Of a stretch of DNA of 64,000 nt, positions 1 through 57,649 are shown in pieces. The position numbers were made by a program, and so were the translations under genes. Origin of the DNA: Chionoecetes opilio (taxonomy: Eukaryota > Arthropoda > Malacostraca > Decapoda > Majidae); contig JACEEZ010021775.1 in assembly GCA_016584305.1 (NCBI GenBank), forward strand, positions 62,501-126,500, read 5' to 3'. Positions within the stretch are counted from its first letter, which is position 1. Every line of letters starts with the position of its first letter. The notes beneath the pieces are model-generated. The model saw only the letters and a list, made by a program, of their open reading frames with translations. It was not told where the DNA came from and made no database searches.

Positions 1-328
1 TGAACATAATGAGCATCTTGTGGCCAGAGAACACAAGGCCATCTGTTACTACAGTGAATTTCAACTTGATTTTTTTGTCCTTCCCTTCCCTCCCCTGTGA
101 TTGGCTGGCCGGCCCCACTCAGGGCGAGGTAGAGTAACTCGTCCATCACGGTGTTGTGCCCGCATGCCTAACTCACTAACTGTTGGCCAGCCGCTACTAC
201 CCCTCTGGCAGGGTGGCAGAGTGTAGCAATAATGGGGGAACCTTTGCATTAAGCACACCTCATGCTGATCAAACCTTGGAAGGGATCTGTTCTCACTCTT
301 GGCTTGCATTGTCCTTCATGGTTCTTAC

Positions 329-936
329 CAAAGGTGGGCATTCCGCAATTTTAGTCTGCAATTCCGCAATTCGCAACTTGCGGAATGGGTAATTCGGTTG
401 CGGAATTGCGCAATTGCTGATGCCTGAAAAAATTGCGGGTTGCGGACCGCCAAAATTTTGAAACGCAATCGCAATAATTGTGACGGTGACCACCTTCAAA
501 GTGCGGGGGAGGAGGAGGAAGATTAGTAGATTTAGATTACTTAGATTAGTGATTACTAGCCAGTAGACTGTGAAGTGTAAAAGTAAAGAAAAACACTAAA
601 AGAGACAAAGACTTAATTGTGAAGGACAAGTAACAAGTATAGACAGAAACAGAATAGGAATACAGAAGTATTAAACACTAATAAAGAGTCTACAACATTT
701 TTTGTTTTAATTGTAGGTGTTTAAGAGTCTAGAGATGTTTAAGAGTCTAGAGACAATTTTTTTTTTTAATTGTAGGTGTTTTGTTTTAATTGTAGGTGTC
801 AAAATTAGTTTGCAGAATTGCGATTGCGAAAAGGCCTATCTGAAAAAGATTGCGGAATTGCGATTGCGGACGTGCAGGTCGGAATTGCGGAATTGCGATT
901 GCGGAATTGGAAAATAAATTGCGATGCCCACCTTTG
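329..936 (+). mobile_element. hAT-type non-autonomous element (copy 1), 608 bp
   Basis: Terminal inverted repeats CAAAGGTGGGCAT and ATGCCCACCTTTG are flanked by a perfect 8-bp target duplication GTTCTTAC (321-328 and 937-944). Eight-base duplications and CARAGGTGGGC-like ends are hAT features. Both ends are crowded with GCGGAATTGCG motifs, as expected for transposase-binding subterminal repeats. The middle matches copy 2 (33180-33370) but the transposase fragment is missing. Confidence 0.9.
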
Positions 937-1306
937 GTTCTTACATTCAGTGACTGCCGTGACCATTATTGCTGTGGTCGCCCTCCAAGAAGGGATAAAC
1001 ACAATATCATTATTTCTCACTCGCTTTATCTTTCATTTTTTACCATGTTTTTCAAGTTAGTCTTAATTGAAACCCATGAATATATTTTTTCTAAATTTCA
1101 GTCTATACCTTACTTTTGATACTAGTTCATGATGTAGCAGTCCTTCATGTGTTTCTAGTCTCCTAGTGATAAAGTGTTAGCTTTTTATCCTTAGTTAGTT
1201 CGTGTTTCTCCCTTTGACTGGGTAGATCCACAGATCCTAGTATGAACAGGACACAGAGGATGCATAGGACCTCTCCCCTTGGTGTGTTGTACATAGGGTT
1301 TCAGGG

Positions 1307-1522
1307 AGTTTCGTACACAAGTTGTTTCGTACCCAGGTTTTGTTAGTTGTTTCGTACACTGATTTTGAGTTCTTTCGTACATACCTAGTGTCGATTCGTA
1401 ACTCTAGTAGTCAAGTTCAACTCTGAGCTGAGTGTATGAAACGACTATGGTTTCATATAGACTACGAAACAACTTTTTGGTGTACGAATCTACTGGTGTA
1501 CGAAACAACTTGTGTACGAACT
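1307..1522. repeat. Small fold-back with clustered TTTCGTAC motifs
   Basis: A 23-base arm (1310-1332) is the exact reverse complement of 1498-1520. TTTCGTAC occurs several times in the left half and its complement GTACGAA several times in the right half, so the whole block folds back on itself. It is probably the remains of a DNA transposon end; the family is not recognised. Confidence 0.65.
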
Positions 1523-1937
1523 GACTGCACCCCATACATAGTGGTTGTAAATAACATCATAATGGATCACAGGACTTGACGCTCCATTGCAGTGCATGAC
1601 TCATTCAGCCTCTCACTTGGAGGGCTGTCTCACTAATTCAATCACTGGAAGTCTGTGGGAGTAATCTAGATACCTAAGTCTTCAGTTTACCTCATTGACA
1701 GTGTGTGAAATGAAAGTTAGTTCAGCTTAACCCTCCCCTCAAACCATAGAGAGTGTTTGGGGTAGACATGCTTTGAGTAATGTTGACTGTCTCCCTCTGT
1801 TCCCCCTCCCAAGCTGCCCTACGGAGGAAGGTGGCCCGAGGTGTGTTGGCTCATGCATGATGTTGCCCTGTTCCGCCCTCCTGTGTGTGTCCGTGTGTAT
1901 GTCTCTCACTCGGCACACGCAGGGGAGACACCTCACC

Positions 1938-2112
1938 CTTCCCTTCCCCTCACCTCACCCTTCCCTTCCCTTCCCTCACCTCACCCTTCCCTTCCCACCC
2001 CTCACCCTTCCCTTCCCTTCCCTTCCCTTCCCTTCCCTCACCTCACCCTTCCCTTCCCACCCCTCACCCTTCCCTTCCCTTCCCTTCCCTTCCCTTCCCT
2101 TCCCTTCCCTTC
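1938..2112. repeat. CCCTT/CCTCACC low-complexity tract, G4-capable on the - strand
   Basis: The tract consists of CCCTT repeats broken by CCTCACC. On the complementary strand this reads GGGAAGGGAAGGGAAGGG, four G-triplets with 2-base loops, repeated along the block. Confidence 0.8.
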
Positions 2113-3531
2113 ACCACCACCACCAATCCCTGCCCTGTCCCTGTCATTGCCACAGTTGCATACACTGTTAGCATCTGTCCCTCATGACGTCTTCTTCCCA
2201 ATGTTATTTAATTTCCATCAGTGTTTCATGGCATCCAGATATTTTTTTTCGTTTTCCACTTGAGTAGGTTTAGGTGTCTGGTTCCCTGGTGTGCCTCCCT
2301 GTCACTAGAAGCATAGGAGTCTCCCCTCCATAGTTACAACGCACAAGTAGTACCTACTCTAACCCTCACTACATGTACAACAGAGAGACCACGGACAGCT
2401 GCAGGCTAGGCTTTGTACATCTTGAAATGCAAACGGGGAAAAAAAATACATGAACTGATCAGTCTTCATTGCATTTAGTGTACATACACACTGCCACATT
2501 GGTTTGACATAAACTTGTCTTTTCCTGCAAGTAGGGGGCTGCAAGTAGGGGGCTGCAAGTAGGGGGCTGCAATCAAGAAGAAAACAAAATGAGATAAAGT
2601 AATTGAATTAGTAAATGAAAGACAGACGAGACTTTAAAAGAAGCCAATATAAAAAAAAGAAGAAAAGAAAAGAAGCCACTGGCTCCTTAGCTTTCCTTGT
2701 GTGGCAGCACAGCGTTGTTGGGCGAGGCTTTGCCAGGCCTCCAGTCTTGCCCCATGGAGGGGCGTTTTACTGCAAAAAGGGAATACAGAGAAATGTAAAT
2801 CATAATGTATAAATGACATTTTAGAAAGTGTTACACTTTGTGAAGAAGAGTGTGTGATTCATTCCTCTCTTATAATGTCAATAGACATAGATGAATGGCA
2901 ACAGAAGGCTGAAAGCATTGTAGGTGAGAGAAAAGGGAAAAAAGTTTTATCGAGACAAAATATATCCATGAAGGGAAAGCTGAAAGGACAAAATGCAGCC
3001 AGAAGATTGCAGGATGTTTTAGTGAAGGCAGCCTGTAGTCCTCCTAACAGTGCAGCAAAGTACTGCAGCGTACTTGTATCACATCACGGGATAGGCACTG
3101 CCAGACCCTCAGTGTTCCAGCCTTGCCTGATGCACGCACACTACACTCACACTTGGTGTACTCGGGAATCATGGTCACTGTAAATATCTGGGACCTGTAG
3201 CTTGTTGACACTCACACTGGACTGATGCAGGGGTCATGAATCATGTACATATGTGGCACAGCTGGTTTATGTAAACTACAAAGTATGGAAACTAATTTAG
3301 TATTTATTCACAGTACGTGAATATACGTTTTCATGAAGTAACTAGTATAGCATTAATTCAATCATTGAATATATTTAGTTTCTCGTGTGATTTTTATTCA
3401 TGTCGGATACAGTAGTAATATCAGAGTGACTTGTGCTGTGTGCCCGTAAGGTGCTGCAAACTGCTCCAGCTCAGTGAGGTCATACAATGTGAGCTTCCTT
3501 ATTAGTTTTTCAAGTGCAAACAATGTTGCAG

Positions 3532-50086
<46,555 letters not shown>

Positions 50087-51339
50087 CAGGGAAAATAAGT
50101 TTTTGTCTTTAGCTTTAACCAAAAAAGTATTCTGGTAAATCTATTGTAGAAAGCAATAATTAAATTAGTTAAAACTTTATATATTTTGCATTGGCCTGTT
50201 CACTAAAACCTCCATTTATTTCTGTATGGTGCACCTCTAACTCAAGCAACAAGTGTCTTGGGTAGTTGCTGCAATGATCAACTATCCGGGTGAAGCTCAG
50301 CTAAATTATTGTAATTTTGATAAAGAAAACATTTTGTTTCCACTTGTGTCCCTTAATAATTAACAGAAAAGGTTGCAAAATATATTCAGAACAAAATGTT
50401 GTCAGCAACTCTTTGACACAACCAGTGGGTCACCAGTGTTACGGTAACCACCTGAACCCGAGCGAGGAAATGTTACGACCGAGTACAGCAGCGACAACAT
50501 TGCTTGATCCGGCTATAAGACAAAGAGGAGGAAGTTGAAATAATGAGTACATCAAGATGCTAAGACTCGCCCAGCAGTGCGTGGTGCTATGACTAGTTGT
50601 GCAGCCTCACCAGCAGGCTGCTTGTGCCTTAGTCCCCTGGGAGGGAGCACCAAGCCGCTGCTCCCCAAGGCACCACCATGATGGGCCTCCCTCCCAGGGC
50701 GACACTCCCAGGGCCTCTGCAGAAGAAATAGTCCATGAATGTTTTCTGTAGAGAGACCTTAGTATCTAATGCTACTTATCATGTCTGTTGATTTGGCCAT
50801 ATTACTGTAGCGGAAATTTTATACAGAAACCTCAGAAGTAGGATATTCAATTAGTAATCAAATGTAAGTGTTTATAGCATGTAAATAGTACAGAAAAAAA
50901 TGTGTAATTTATAGAGAAAATGTTATAAATCATCTCCCAGCAAGTTACTTGCCCAAAACATTACTATATAGAGGAATAGTGATATAGCAACTCATAGGAA
51001 AATCACTTCATATCAGACAGTAAAGAAAATGCATATCACTCATCCTTCAGTGTGGAGTGTGTAGGAAGTGGCGGAGATCTTGTGTTGCTTTGTCTGGCGT
51101 CCACCGCCACTCTGGGCGCCGCGCTGCCGCCTGAGGATTCATCTCAACCTGCAGCAAAGTGGAGGAGACACGCGATGAGAACAAAGCTTTATATTTTGTT
51201 TACAGCCTTTTTTTTCTATCATTCATGTACTTTTTCTCAATATTTGCCAATAATATTTTGTTCAAGTACATATTACAGGACTGCTACACAAACTCATGGT
51301 GCAACTAGACTACAGAATCTCTTGCGTTGGTGGTGTTGT

Positions 51340-51612
51340 GACGCTGACATTAATGTGACGCTGACGTTAATGTGACGCTGACGTTAAGTGTTGGGCACAG
51401 GTTGTGTGACGCTGACGTTAGTGTTGGGCACAGGTTGTGTGACGCTGACGTTAGTGTTGGGCACAGGTTGTGACGCTGACGTTAGTGTTGGGCACAGGTT
51501 GTGTGACGCGACGTTATGTTGCACGTTGTGTGACGCTGACGTTAGTGTTGGGCACAGGTTGTGTGACGCTGACGTTAGTGTTGGGCACAGGTTGTGTGAC
51601 GCCGCACGTTTT
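51340..51612. repeat. 33-bp minisatellite in the FARP 3' UTR
   Basis: The unit GTGTGACGCTGACGTTAGTG + TTGGGCACAGGTT is repeated about seven times with some shortened units. One frame reads TLTLVLGTGCV repeatedly, with no sign of coding use. Confidence 0.92.
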
Positions 51613-52279
51613 GTTGCCGATCGTTAATATTTTTTTATCTATTGTGTGTAAGAATCTTTTGAAGTAATTTTTTTCCTTATCCCTATGACTAAGATTTCCA
51701 CTTTTCTGAATTAAGATGGTATTAAAATGTTGTGACTTATAAATTAGCTTAGCAATGATCCCTCCCTGATGTTAATGGTAGTTGTCCGTGCCATCTAACA
51801 CATCAATAACTTCACCTCACTCTGGGTACACTGCCAGACATAGTACACAGACTGGCCTTGCAGGGTACAGTATAACAATTCAATCAGAAAAATATCATGT
51901 GAATTTATATCATGAAATTCCCTGTTTGTATTTGCCAATTTCTATATTTGAATTTTCCTCCTAAAATTTTTGTGTATATTTCTAAATAAGGGAGGAACTT
52001 TCAAACACACGTAAGATAGTTAATAATTTAATCAGGACTCTGTTAGTTATGATTGTTGTCAAAGAAATATCTATTTATGAGTCGTTTGTAGATTGTGAGA
52101 GTTGGTGTCGAGGTGTCGGCTCACCAACTTTGCTGTACTTCTATATACACAATTCTTATTTGCTTATTTATATGCCTATCTCTGTGCTCAAATGATGTAG
52201 AAACCTTTGCCATGTACACTTTTTTCTATGATTTTACATTACTTTCATGCTGGCTTGCCACTAAGCTCTGTATCATTGC

Positions 52280-52285
52280 AATAAA
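52280..52285 (+). promoter_or_regulatory. Candidate polyadenylation signal (AATAAA) for FARP
   Basis: AATAAA at 52280 is followed within 20 bp by a GT-rich stretch (AGTGTGTTCAGG). It is about 2.2 kb after the FARP stop. Confidence 0.45.
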
Positions 52286-52379
52286 TAATTAGTGTGTTCA
52301 GGCTTTGATGCCCCAAAAGTAATAGTTATAGTCAGTGGTGGTCACATGTACGTACAGTCATTTATTAAAAGATTCACGA

Positions 52380-52385
52380 AATAAA
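52380..52385 (+). promoter_or_regulatory. Second candidate polyadenylation signal (AATAAA)
   Basis: AATAAA followed by GGCCTGTGTATAAATTTGT, a GT/T-rich context, 100 bp after the first candidate and about 40 bp before LINE sequence starts. Confidence 0.4.
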
Positions 52386-52424
52386 GGCCTGTGTATAAAT
52401 TTGTCCACCCTTTCTAGCGCTTCG

Positions 52425-53575
52425 TGTCCTGGTGGAACGCCGACGTGAGTTTTGACAGGGGATGCTTGCAGCCTATGTTGATCTCAAAAAGGCGTTTGAC
52501 TCAGTGCATCGTGAGTCACTGGGATCTTTTGCGACTTCGCGGCATTCTTGCAAGGACTATTGGATTGATGACTGGTCTGTATTCTGGGACTTGAGAGTGC
52601 TGTGAAGTGTGGGGGAGGTGTATCCAGCTTCTTTCCTGTGAATACAGGAGTGAGGCAAGGGTGCGTCCTTGCCCCATCACTATTCAACACTTGTATGGAC
52701 TGGGTATTGGATAAAGTTGTAGATCAAAGTGATTGTGGAGCATCCCTCGGCAACACCAAGATCACTGATCTTGTTTTTGCCGATGATGCAGTAATCTTTG
52801 CTGAGTCGCTGGAGGTCCTGGTGATGGCTCTCGAGGCGCTGCACGAGGAGGCAAAGCCTTTGGGACTTGAGGTCTCCTGGCTCAAAACCAAGGTCCAGGT
52901 ATTTGGAGGCTTACTAAATGAAACAGTACAGTCTGTTCATGCGTGCAGGGAGGACATTGAGATCTTGAAAAGTTTTACATACCTTGGTAGCGCAGTCCAT
53001 AATGACGGTGGGTCACGTCAAGAAGTCTTACGGCGGATTGGCATAGCCCACGGTGTTATGGACTCGCTCAGCAGGAGTATTTGGCGTTGTCGGTACCTGT
53101 GCAGGAGGACAAAGATCCGGCACTTCAAGTCGCTTGTAATCCCTGTCTTACTCTATGGTTGTGAGACATGGACTCTAAGAAAAGACTTGGAGAGACGAAT
53201 CGATGCCTTTGGTAATAAGTGTCTTGCAGAATCATGGGGTATCGCTGGGATGATTACGTGTCAAATCAGAAATTGCACCGTGAGACTGAATAGAGGCCTT
53301 AACCAACATAATCCATCAGCGCCAACTTCGGCTATATGGGCATGTGGCACGCTAGCCTGAAACCGATCCTTCCCATCGCCAAGGAGGAGGCCAAAGGGGG
53401 CGCCCACAAGGCTCGTGGCTGGGGCAAGTTGATGCTTCTTGTCAGGAGTTGCTTGGTATGGGAAGTGAGCCTGCATGGGGACTCGCGCGTGGTGACCCCC
53501 GGGAGTGGCGTCGTAGGGTGGGTGAGGCGACGCGCCCCCCGGCGTATGCCCCCAATGATGGATTGTAGCGGAGCA
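52425..53575 (+). pseudogene. Non-LTR retrotransposon RT to C-terminus (best-preserved copy)
   Basis: The start corresponds to ERRHEF and VDLKKAFDSVHRE with early frameshifts. From 52602 one frame is open for about 250 residues: KCGGGVSSFFPVNTGVRQGC, LVFADDAVIFAESLEVLVMA, KSFTYLGSAVHNDGGSRQEV and LVIPVLLYGCETWTL. FADD is the catalytic motif of the reverse transcriptase. Further frameshifts follow at about 53220 and 53360. No endonuclease domain precedes it, so it is 5'-truncated. The clade cannot be settled by eye. Confidence 0.92.
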
Positions 53576-55440
53576 AGGTTTGCAGGGCGGGACGGGCATC
53601 ACCCCACACCTGTAAACAAATAATTTTTTCCGACAAAAACTAGTGCCATATTCATTCACAACATATCAAAACTATTCAGGAAAACTAAGTTTTGGCCTCA
53701 AATTCGGTGAATGCCCAATTCCGAAATTTTACCGCATTTCCGATGGTTTTTATGGTGATTTTTTGTGCGAAACATAAAAAACTCGTCGGAATATCAGTTT
53801 TGACCACCAAATGGATTATGGTCCTAGTGTAAAAATTTACCTTTGGTTCTTGGTGTTGTTTAGAGCTGCGAGGGGTTATGATGCTATCACAGGCGTGGCA
53901 GCTGTCCTGGCAGGAAGGCACAGGTGAGGCGGATGACCGTGTTGAGGGCTGGACTGTGGACGCCTGCCCAAAGCTTCCTGCTGGTAGGTGTTCTAGCCTC
54001 AAGGAGGCCTTGGCCTGCCGCCGCCAGCAGGCTGGGCACGTCAAAGGTGGTGACGTTCAGGGCGAGGAGTTCAGAGTGTAGCACTACACGGTGTGCATAT
54101 TCCTTAATTAAACGTCACCTTCACTTCAAGTGGAATAAAAACACCCACACAATAACTTAAGGGAATCATTTATGAAGATTAAACTTGCAGACTTGACACG
54201 GCGCCCCTGGTATCCACAAGGTAAGGGAAAATGAGCAGTGCACAGATATGAAATTTGTAAAGGTAAGACAGTCTGCGTGCACATTCCCACATCTATTCTT
54301 GTTTACCACCCACCTATCTACTGTATTAAAGATTGTAATGTCATGTATACTATCACAACAATGTGTTTCCTTATAGGGTAGCTACAGGCATACCTACATG
54401 ACGTGTTCTATGACAGTCACCCATGTCATCCAATAGGCGACCTTCCTTACGCTGGTGTCACCGAGGAACGAAGCATTGCGTCCATCCCTTCAAACACCCC
54501 ACCACTACCATAACATGACAAAGTTAATCTGTTAATATATACCTCTCTCTCTCAAGCACACAACAGAGTAATGACACACAGCTCACGTTACGCTGCCTTC
54601 CTCGAAGCCGCGGTGCCTAATGGAAAACTACACAGTAAGAACATTAGAGAACATAAGAAAATAAGGAAGCTACAAGAGGCCGTGAGACCTATGGTAGTTC
54701 CTGTTACTTAACACTACCTACATCCACCTTTCATCCCCATCCATGAATTTATCTTATTGTTCTCGTCGGCAACATTGAGGCGACTTTCACACCCATGGTT
54801 TCTGCTGCCGTGGTTCTAGACACATGCCTTACAAACATGCAGACATGGTTGCCATTATGCTTGTCAACAACAGGATGAAATAAGCCACCTTACCTGCGTG
54901 TTACAAGCTTGTGATGACAGGAACTGTTATTCAAATCGTTGATGAGAGGTGATGATGATGAAGACATCCTGACATAACATGGAGACCTTGCAGGACAATT
55001 GCTTGATTGATTTACTGTTACTTGATGACTTGATTAATGAGTGTGTTGACGAGGAGCTGCAGACTTGTTGGGTCCTGATTATGGGTGTCAAGAGAGGGGG
55101 GAGGGGGGCAAAGGGGCAAGCACACACCCCCCCCAAGGTAAGTATAGTGGTTGTGAAAACTACCTCGTGGGAGCATTCTCTTTGGATGTGATTGATTGAT
55201 TTAATGCCAAAAAAGGGGGAAATGTGCCAGACTGAGCCATAACTTGAAATAATGGTCTGGTTTGTGACAGCAATGTAATGAAGTAAATCTTTATAGTGAG
55301 ATATTATACATTATACATGTAGTAGCCTATGCAGCTTATGTATATAACAACATTCAAAAGCCCCATCATAGGAGAAAAGTTTACCAGTATCCAAGGAGAA
55401 TAGGGTTGCATAGATCATCACAGCCCTTTACTAACACCAA
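53576..55440. other. Intergenic stretch
   Basis: No gene recognised. It includes a LINE 3' fragment (54636-54765). A short open frame at 53878-54081 has no recognisable features. Confidence 0.6.
54636..54765 (-). mobile_element. LINE 3' end fragment (minus strand)
   Basis: AACATAAGAAAATAAGGAAG, GAGGCCGTGAGACCTATGG and TCCTGTTACTTAACACTACC match the tails at 35972-36197 and 38290-38535. Confidence 0.85.
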
Positions 55441-55445
55441 GAATC

Positions 55446-56612
55446 AAGAGGTCACCAGTATAAGGCCCCGTCATGGGAGGCAGAGGTCACCAGTATAAGG
55501 CCCCGTCATGGGGGGCACGAGGTCACCAGTATAAGGCCCCGTCATGGGAGGCAGAGGTCACCAGTATAAGGCCCCGTCATGGGGGGCAGAGGTCACCAGT
55601 ATAAGGCCCCGTCATGGGAGGCAGAGGTCACCAGTATAAGGCCCCATCATAGGGGGCAGAGTCCAGTATAAGCCCCGTCATGGGCAGAGGTCACAGTATA
55701 AGGCCCCGTCATGGGAGGCAGAGGTCACCAGTATAAGGCCCCATCATAGGGGGCAGAGGTCACCAGTATAAGGCCCCGTCATGGGAGGCAGAGGTCACCA
55801 GTATAAGGCCCCGTCATGGGGGGCAGAGGTCACCAGTATAAGGCCCCATCATAGGGGGCAGAGGTCACCAGTATAAGGCCCCGTCATGGGAGGCAGAGGT
55901 CACCAGTATAAGGCCCCGTCATGGGAGGCAGAGGTCACCAGTATAAGGCCCCATCATGGGGGGCAGAGGTCACCAGTATAAGGCCCCGTCATGGGAGGCA
56001 GAAGGTCACCAGTATAAGGCCCCGTCATGGGAGGCAGAGGTCACCAGTATAAGGCCCCGTCATGGGGGCAGAGGTCACCAGTATAAGGCCCCGTCATGGG
56101 AGGCAGAGGTCACCAGTATAAGGCCCGTCATGGGAGGCAGAGGTCACCAGTATAAGGCCCGTCATGGGGGCAGAGGTCACCAGTATAAGGCCCCCATCAT
56201 GGGTGGGAGAGGTCACCAGTATAAGGCCCCGTCATGGGGGGCAGAGGTCACCAGTATAAGGCCCCTCATGGGGGCAGAGGTCACCAGTATAAGGCCCCGT
56301 CATGGGAGGCAGAGGTCACCAGTATAAGGCCCCGTCATGGGAGGCAGAGGTCACCAGTATAAGGCCCCGTCATGGGGGGCAGAGGTCACCAGTATAAGGC
56401 CCCGTCATGGGAGCCAGAGGTCACCAGTATAAGGCCCCGTCATGGGAGGTAGAGGTCACCAGTATAAGGCCCCGTCATGGGGGGCAGAGGTCACCAGTAT
56501 AAGGCCCCGTCATGGGAGGCAGAGGTCACCAGTATAAGGCCCCGTCATGGGGGCAGAGGTCACCAGTATAAGGCCCCGTCATGGGAGGCAGAGGTCACCA
56601 GTATAAGGCTCC
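55446..56612. repeat. 35-bp minisatellite, about 33 units
   Basis: The unit GAGGTCACCAGTATAAGGCC + CCGTCATGGGAGGCA is tandemly repeated with variants at CCGTCATGGG/CCATCATAGG and GGAGG/GGGGG. The variants alternate, suggesting a two-unit higher-order period in places. Some units have lost a few bases. Confidence 0.97.
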
Positions 56613-56660
56613 GTGTGACCTCTGCCTCGCATGACCTGGCCTTATACTGGTGACCACGGG
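56608..56660. repeat. Inverted terminal unit of the 35-bp minisatellite
   Basis: After the last direct unit the sequence GTGACCTCTGCCTCGCATGA and CCTTATACTGGTGACC reads the unit on the opposite strand, so the array closes with one flipped copy. Confidence 0.85.
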
Positions 56661-57649
56661 AGGGTGGAATGTTCAGTAGGAGACTCATCTAAATGTTCTT
56701 TATGAATAACGAGTGAAGATTTGTTATATGGAATCAATGAATAAACTACACTTTCTGAAATATTGTTTTATTTCAGAACATTTACAACTCTAAAGAAGCA
56801 CCTAAGTTTCAGTTTTGTTTTTACAAGAATAAAAAAAACGACTAACTACATACTTGCACTGTGTTTTGAATGTGAAGACACTCATCTTCAACAAAATGTT
56901 ACATGGTAAATAAGAAGTATTACCACAACAGAGAAGGTAACAATGTAAAGTAAGGGTTTAACTTTCACCTCTATGAAGGAAGAATCACCTTGTAATAGGC
57001 ATAGGAGGCTCAGATGTAGGGATGATTGCTTTGGTAGTCATTGGGAAAAAAATCAGAAAATACGTGACCACACAATAGTAATAGTAACACAAGTGCGTGT
57101 GTGGGTGTGGGCCCTTGAGACCCCTTTGGGCCCCCTGGGACCCTGGTATTGAATGTTTGCAGTATGGTATATTTTAAACAACAATGTGAGTGCAGCAAAC
57201 TCCAATCGTGTTGTTGCTGGTCGTTGGTCACTGGACTGGTCAAAGTGCCTCGGGTGTAGACACCAACCTCCACACACCGAGGCCTGCCTCCCCCAGAGCC
57301 GCCCCACGCTTATTTTGTCTCAACCCCAGCCCATACGCCAACACAACGCCTGCCTCACCCAGCACCCACTCCTTCCTCACCCCAGCCCTATGGCGCCTCA
57401 CCCCACCCTATCCTGTCTCACCACTCTCCATGCTTGTGTCCCTGCAAAGCCCCACACAACCAGCAACACACACACCACACGAATAAACATCATTACTCAG
57501 TGGGATGCTAAAGAGAACCATGATCCTAAGTTAGTGACAACCATCAGACTGACCTAGCTATGACGAAGAACTGAAGTAATTAGTAAACGTAACATTTATC
57601 AGTGCCCCACTTGGGAGAAAGGCGCCATGTACTTATGTGAATTTGAATA
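56661..57649. other. Intergenic stretch with segment duplicated at about 60000
   Basis: 57105-57265 resembles 60003-60170 (GTGGGCCCTT, AACTCCAATCG, GGTCAAAGTGCCTC). The C-rich 57265-57480 has open frames but no protein signature. Confidence 0.55.

Larger units (their letters stand above)
1..3531 (+). other. FARP intron sequence upstream of the first exon in the window
   Basis: No FERM coding sequence is recognised here, so it is treated as intron. It contains a hAT element (329-936), a fold-back with TTTCGTAC motifs (1307-1522), a CCCTT-rich tract (1938-2112) and three copies of a 14-bp GCAAGTAGGGGGCT unit (2527-2572). An ATG at 2876 opens a short frame ending near a GTGAGA, but nothing links it to a gene. 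Confidence 0.6.
50087..52424 (+). other. FARP 3' UTR and immediate downstream DNA
   Basis: No open frame of interest follows the stop. The segment is AT-rich, holds a 33-bp minisatellite (51340-51612), and contains two AATAAA hexamers near its end, after which a LINE begins. The 3' UTR end is inferred, not seen. Confidence 0.5.

Noticed and set aside
2854..3183. Small gene or alternative first exon (ATG at 2876)
   Set aside because: The short frame has a plausible donor after about 20 codons but no homology, no acceptor or promoter evidence and no phase link to exon 3532.
1..3531. Upstream FERM exons inside the window
   Set aside because: No FERM F1 or F2 motif could be found in any frame, so these exons must lie before the window.
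51388..51667. Repeat protein TLTLVLGTGCV
   Set aside because: It is the translation of a 33-bp minisatellite in the 3' UTR; deletions break the frame between units.
57153..57557. Possible gene in the C-rich stretch
   Set aside because: The frame is open only because of base composition; no motif, splice pattern or codon signature, and part of it recurs as a repeat.
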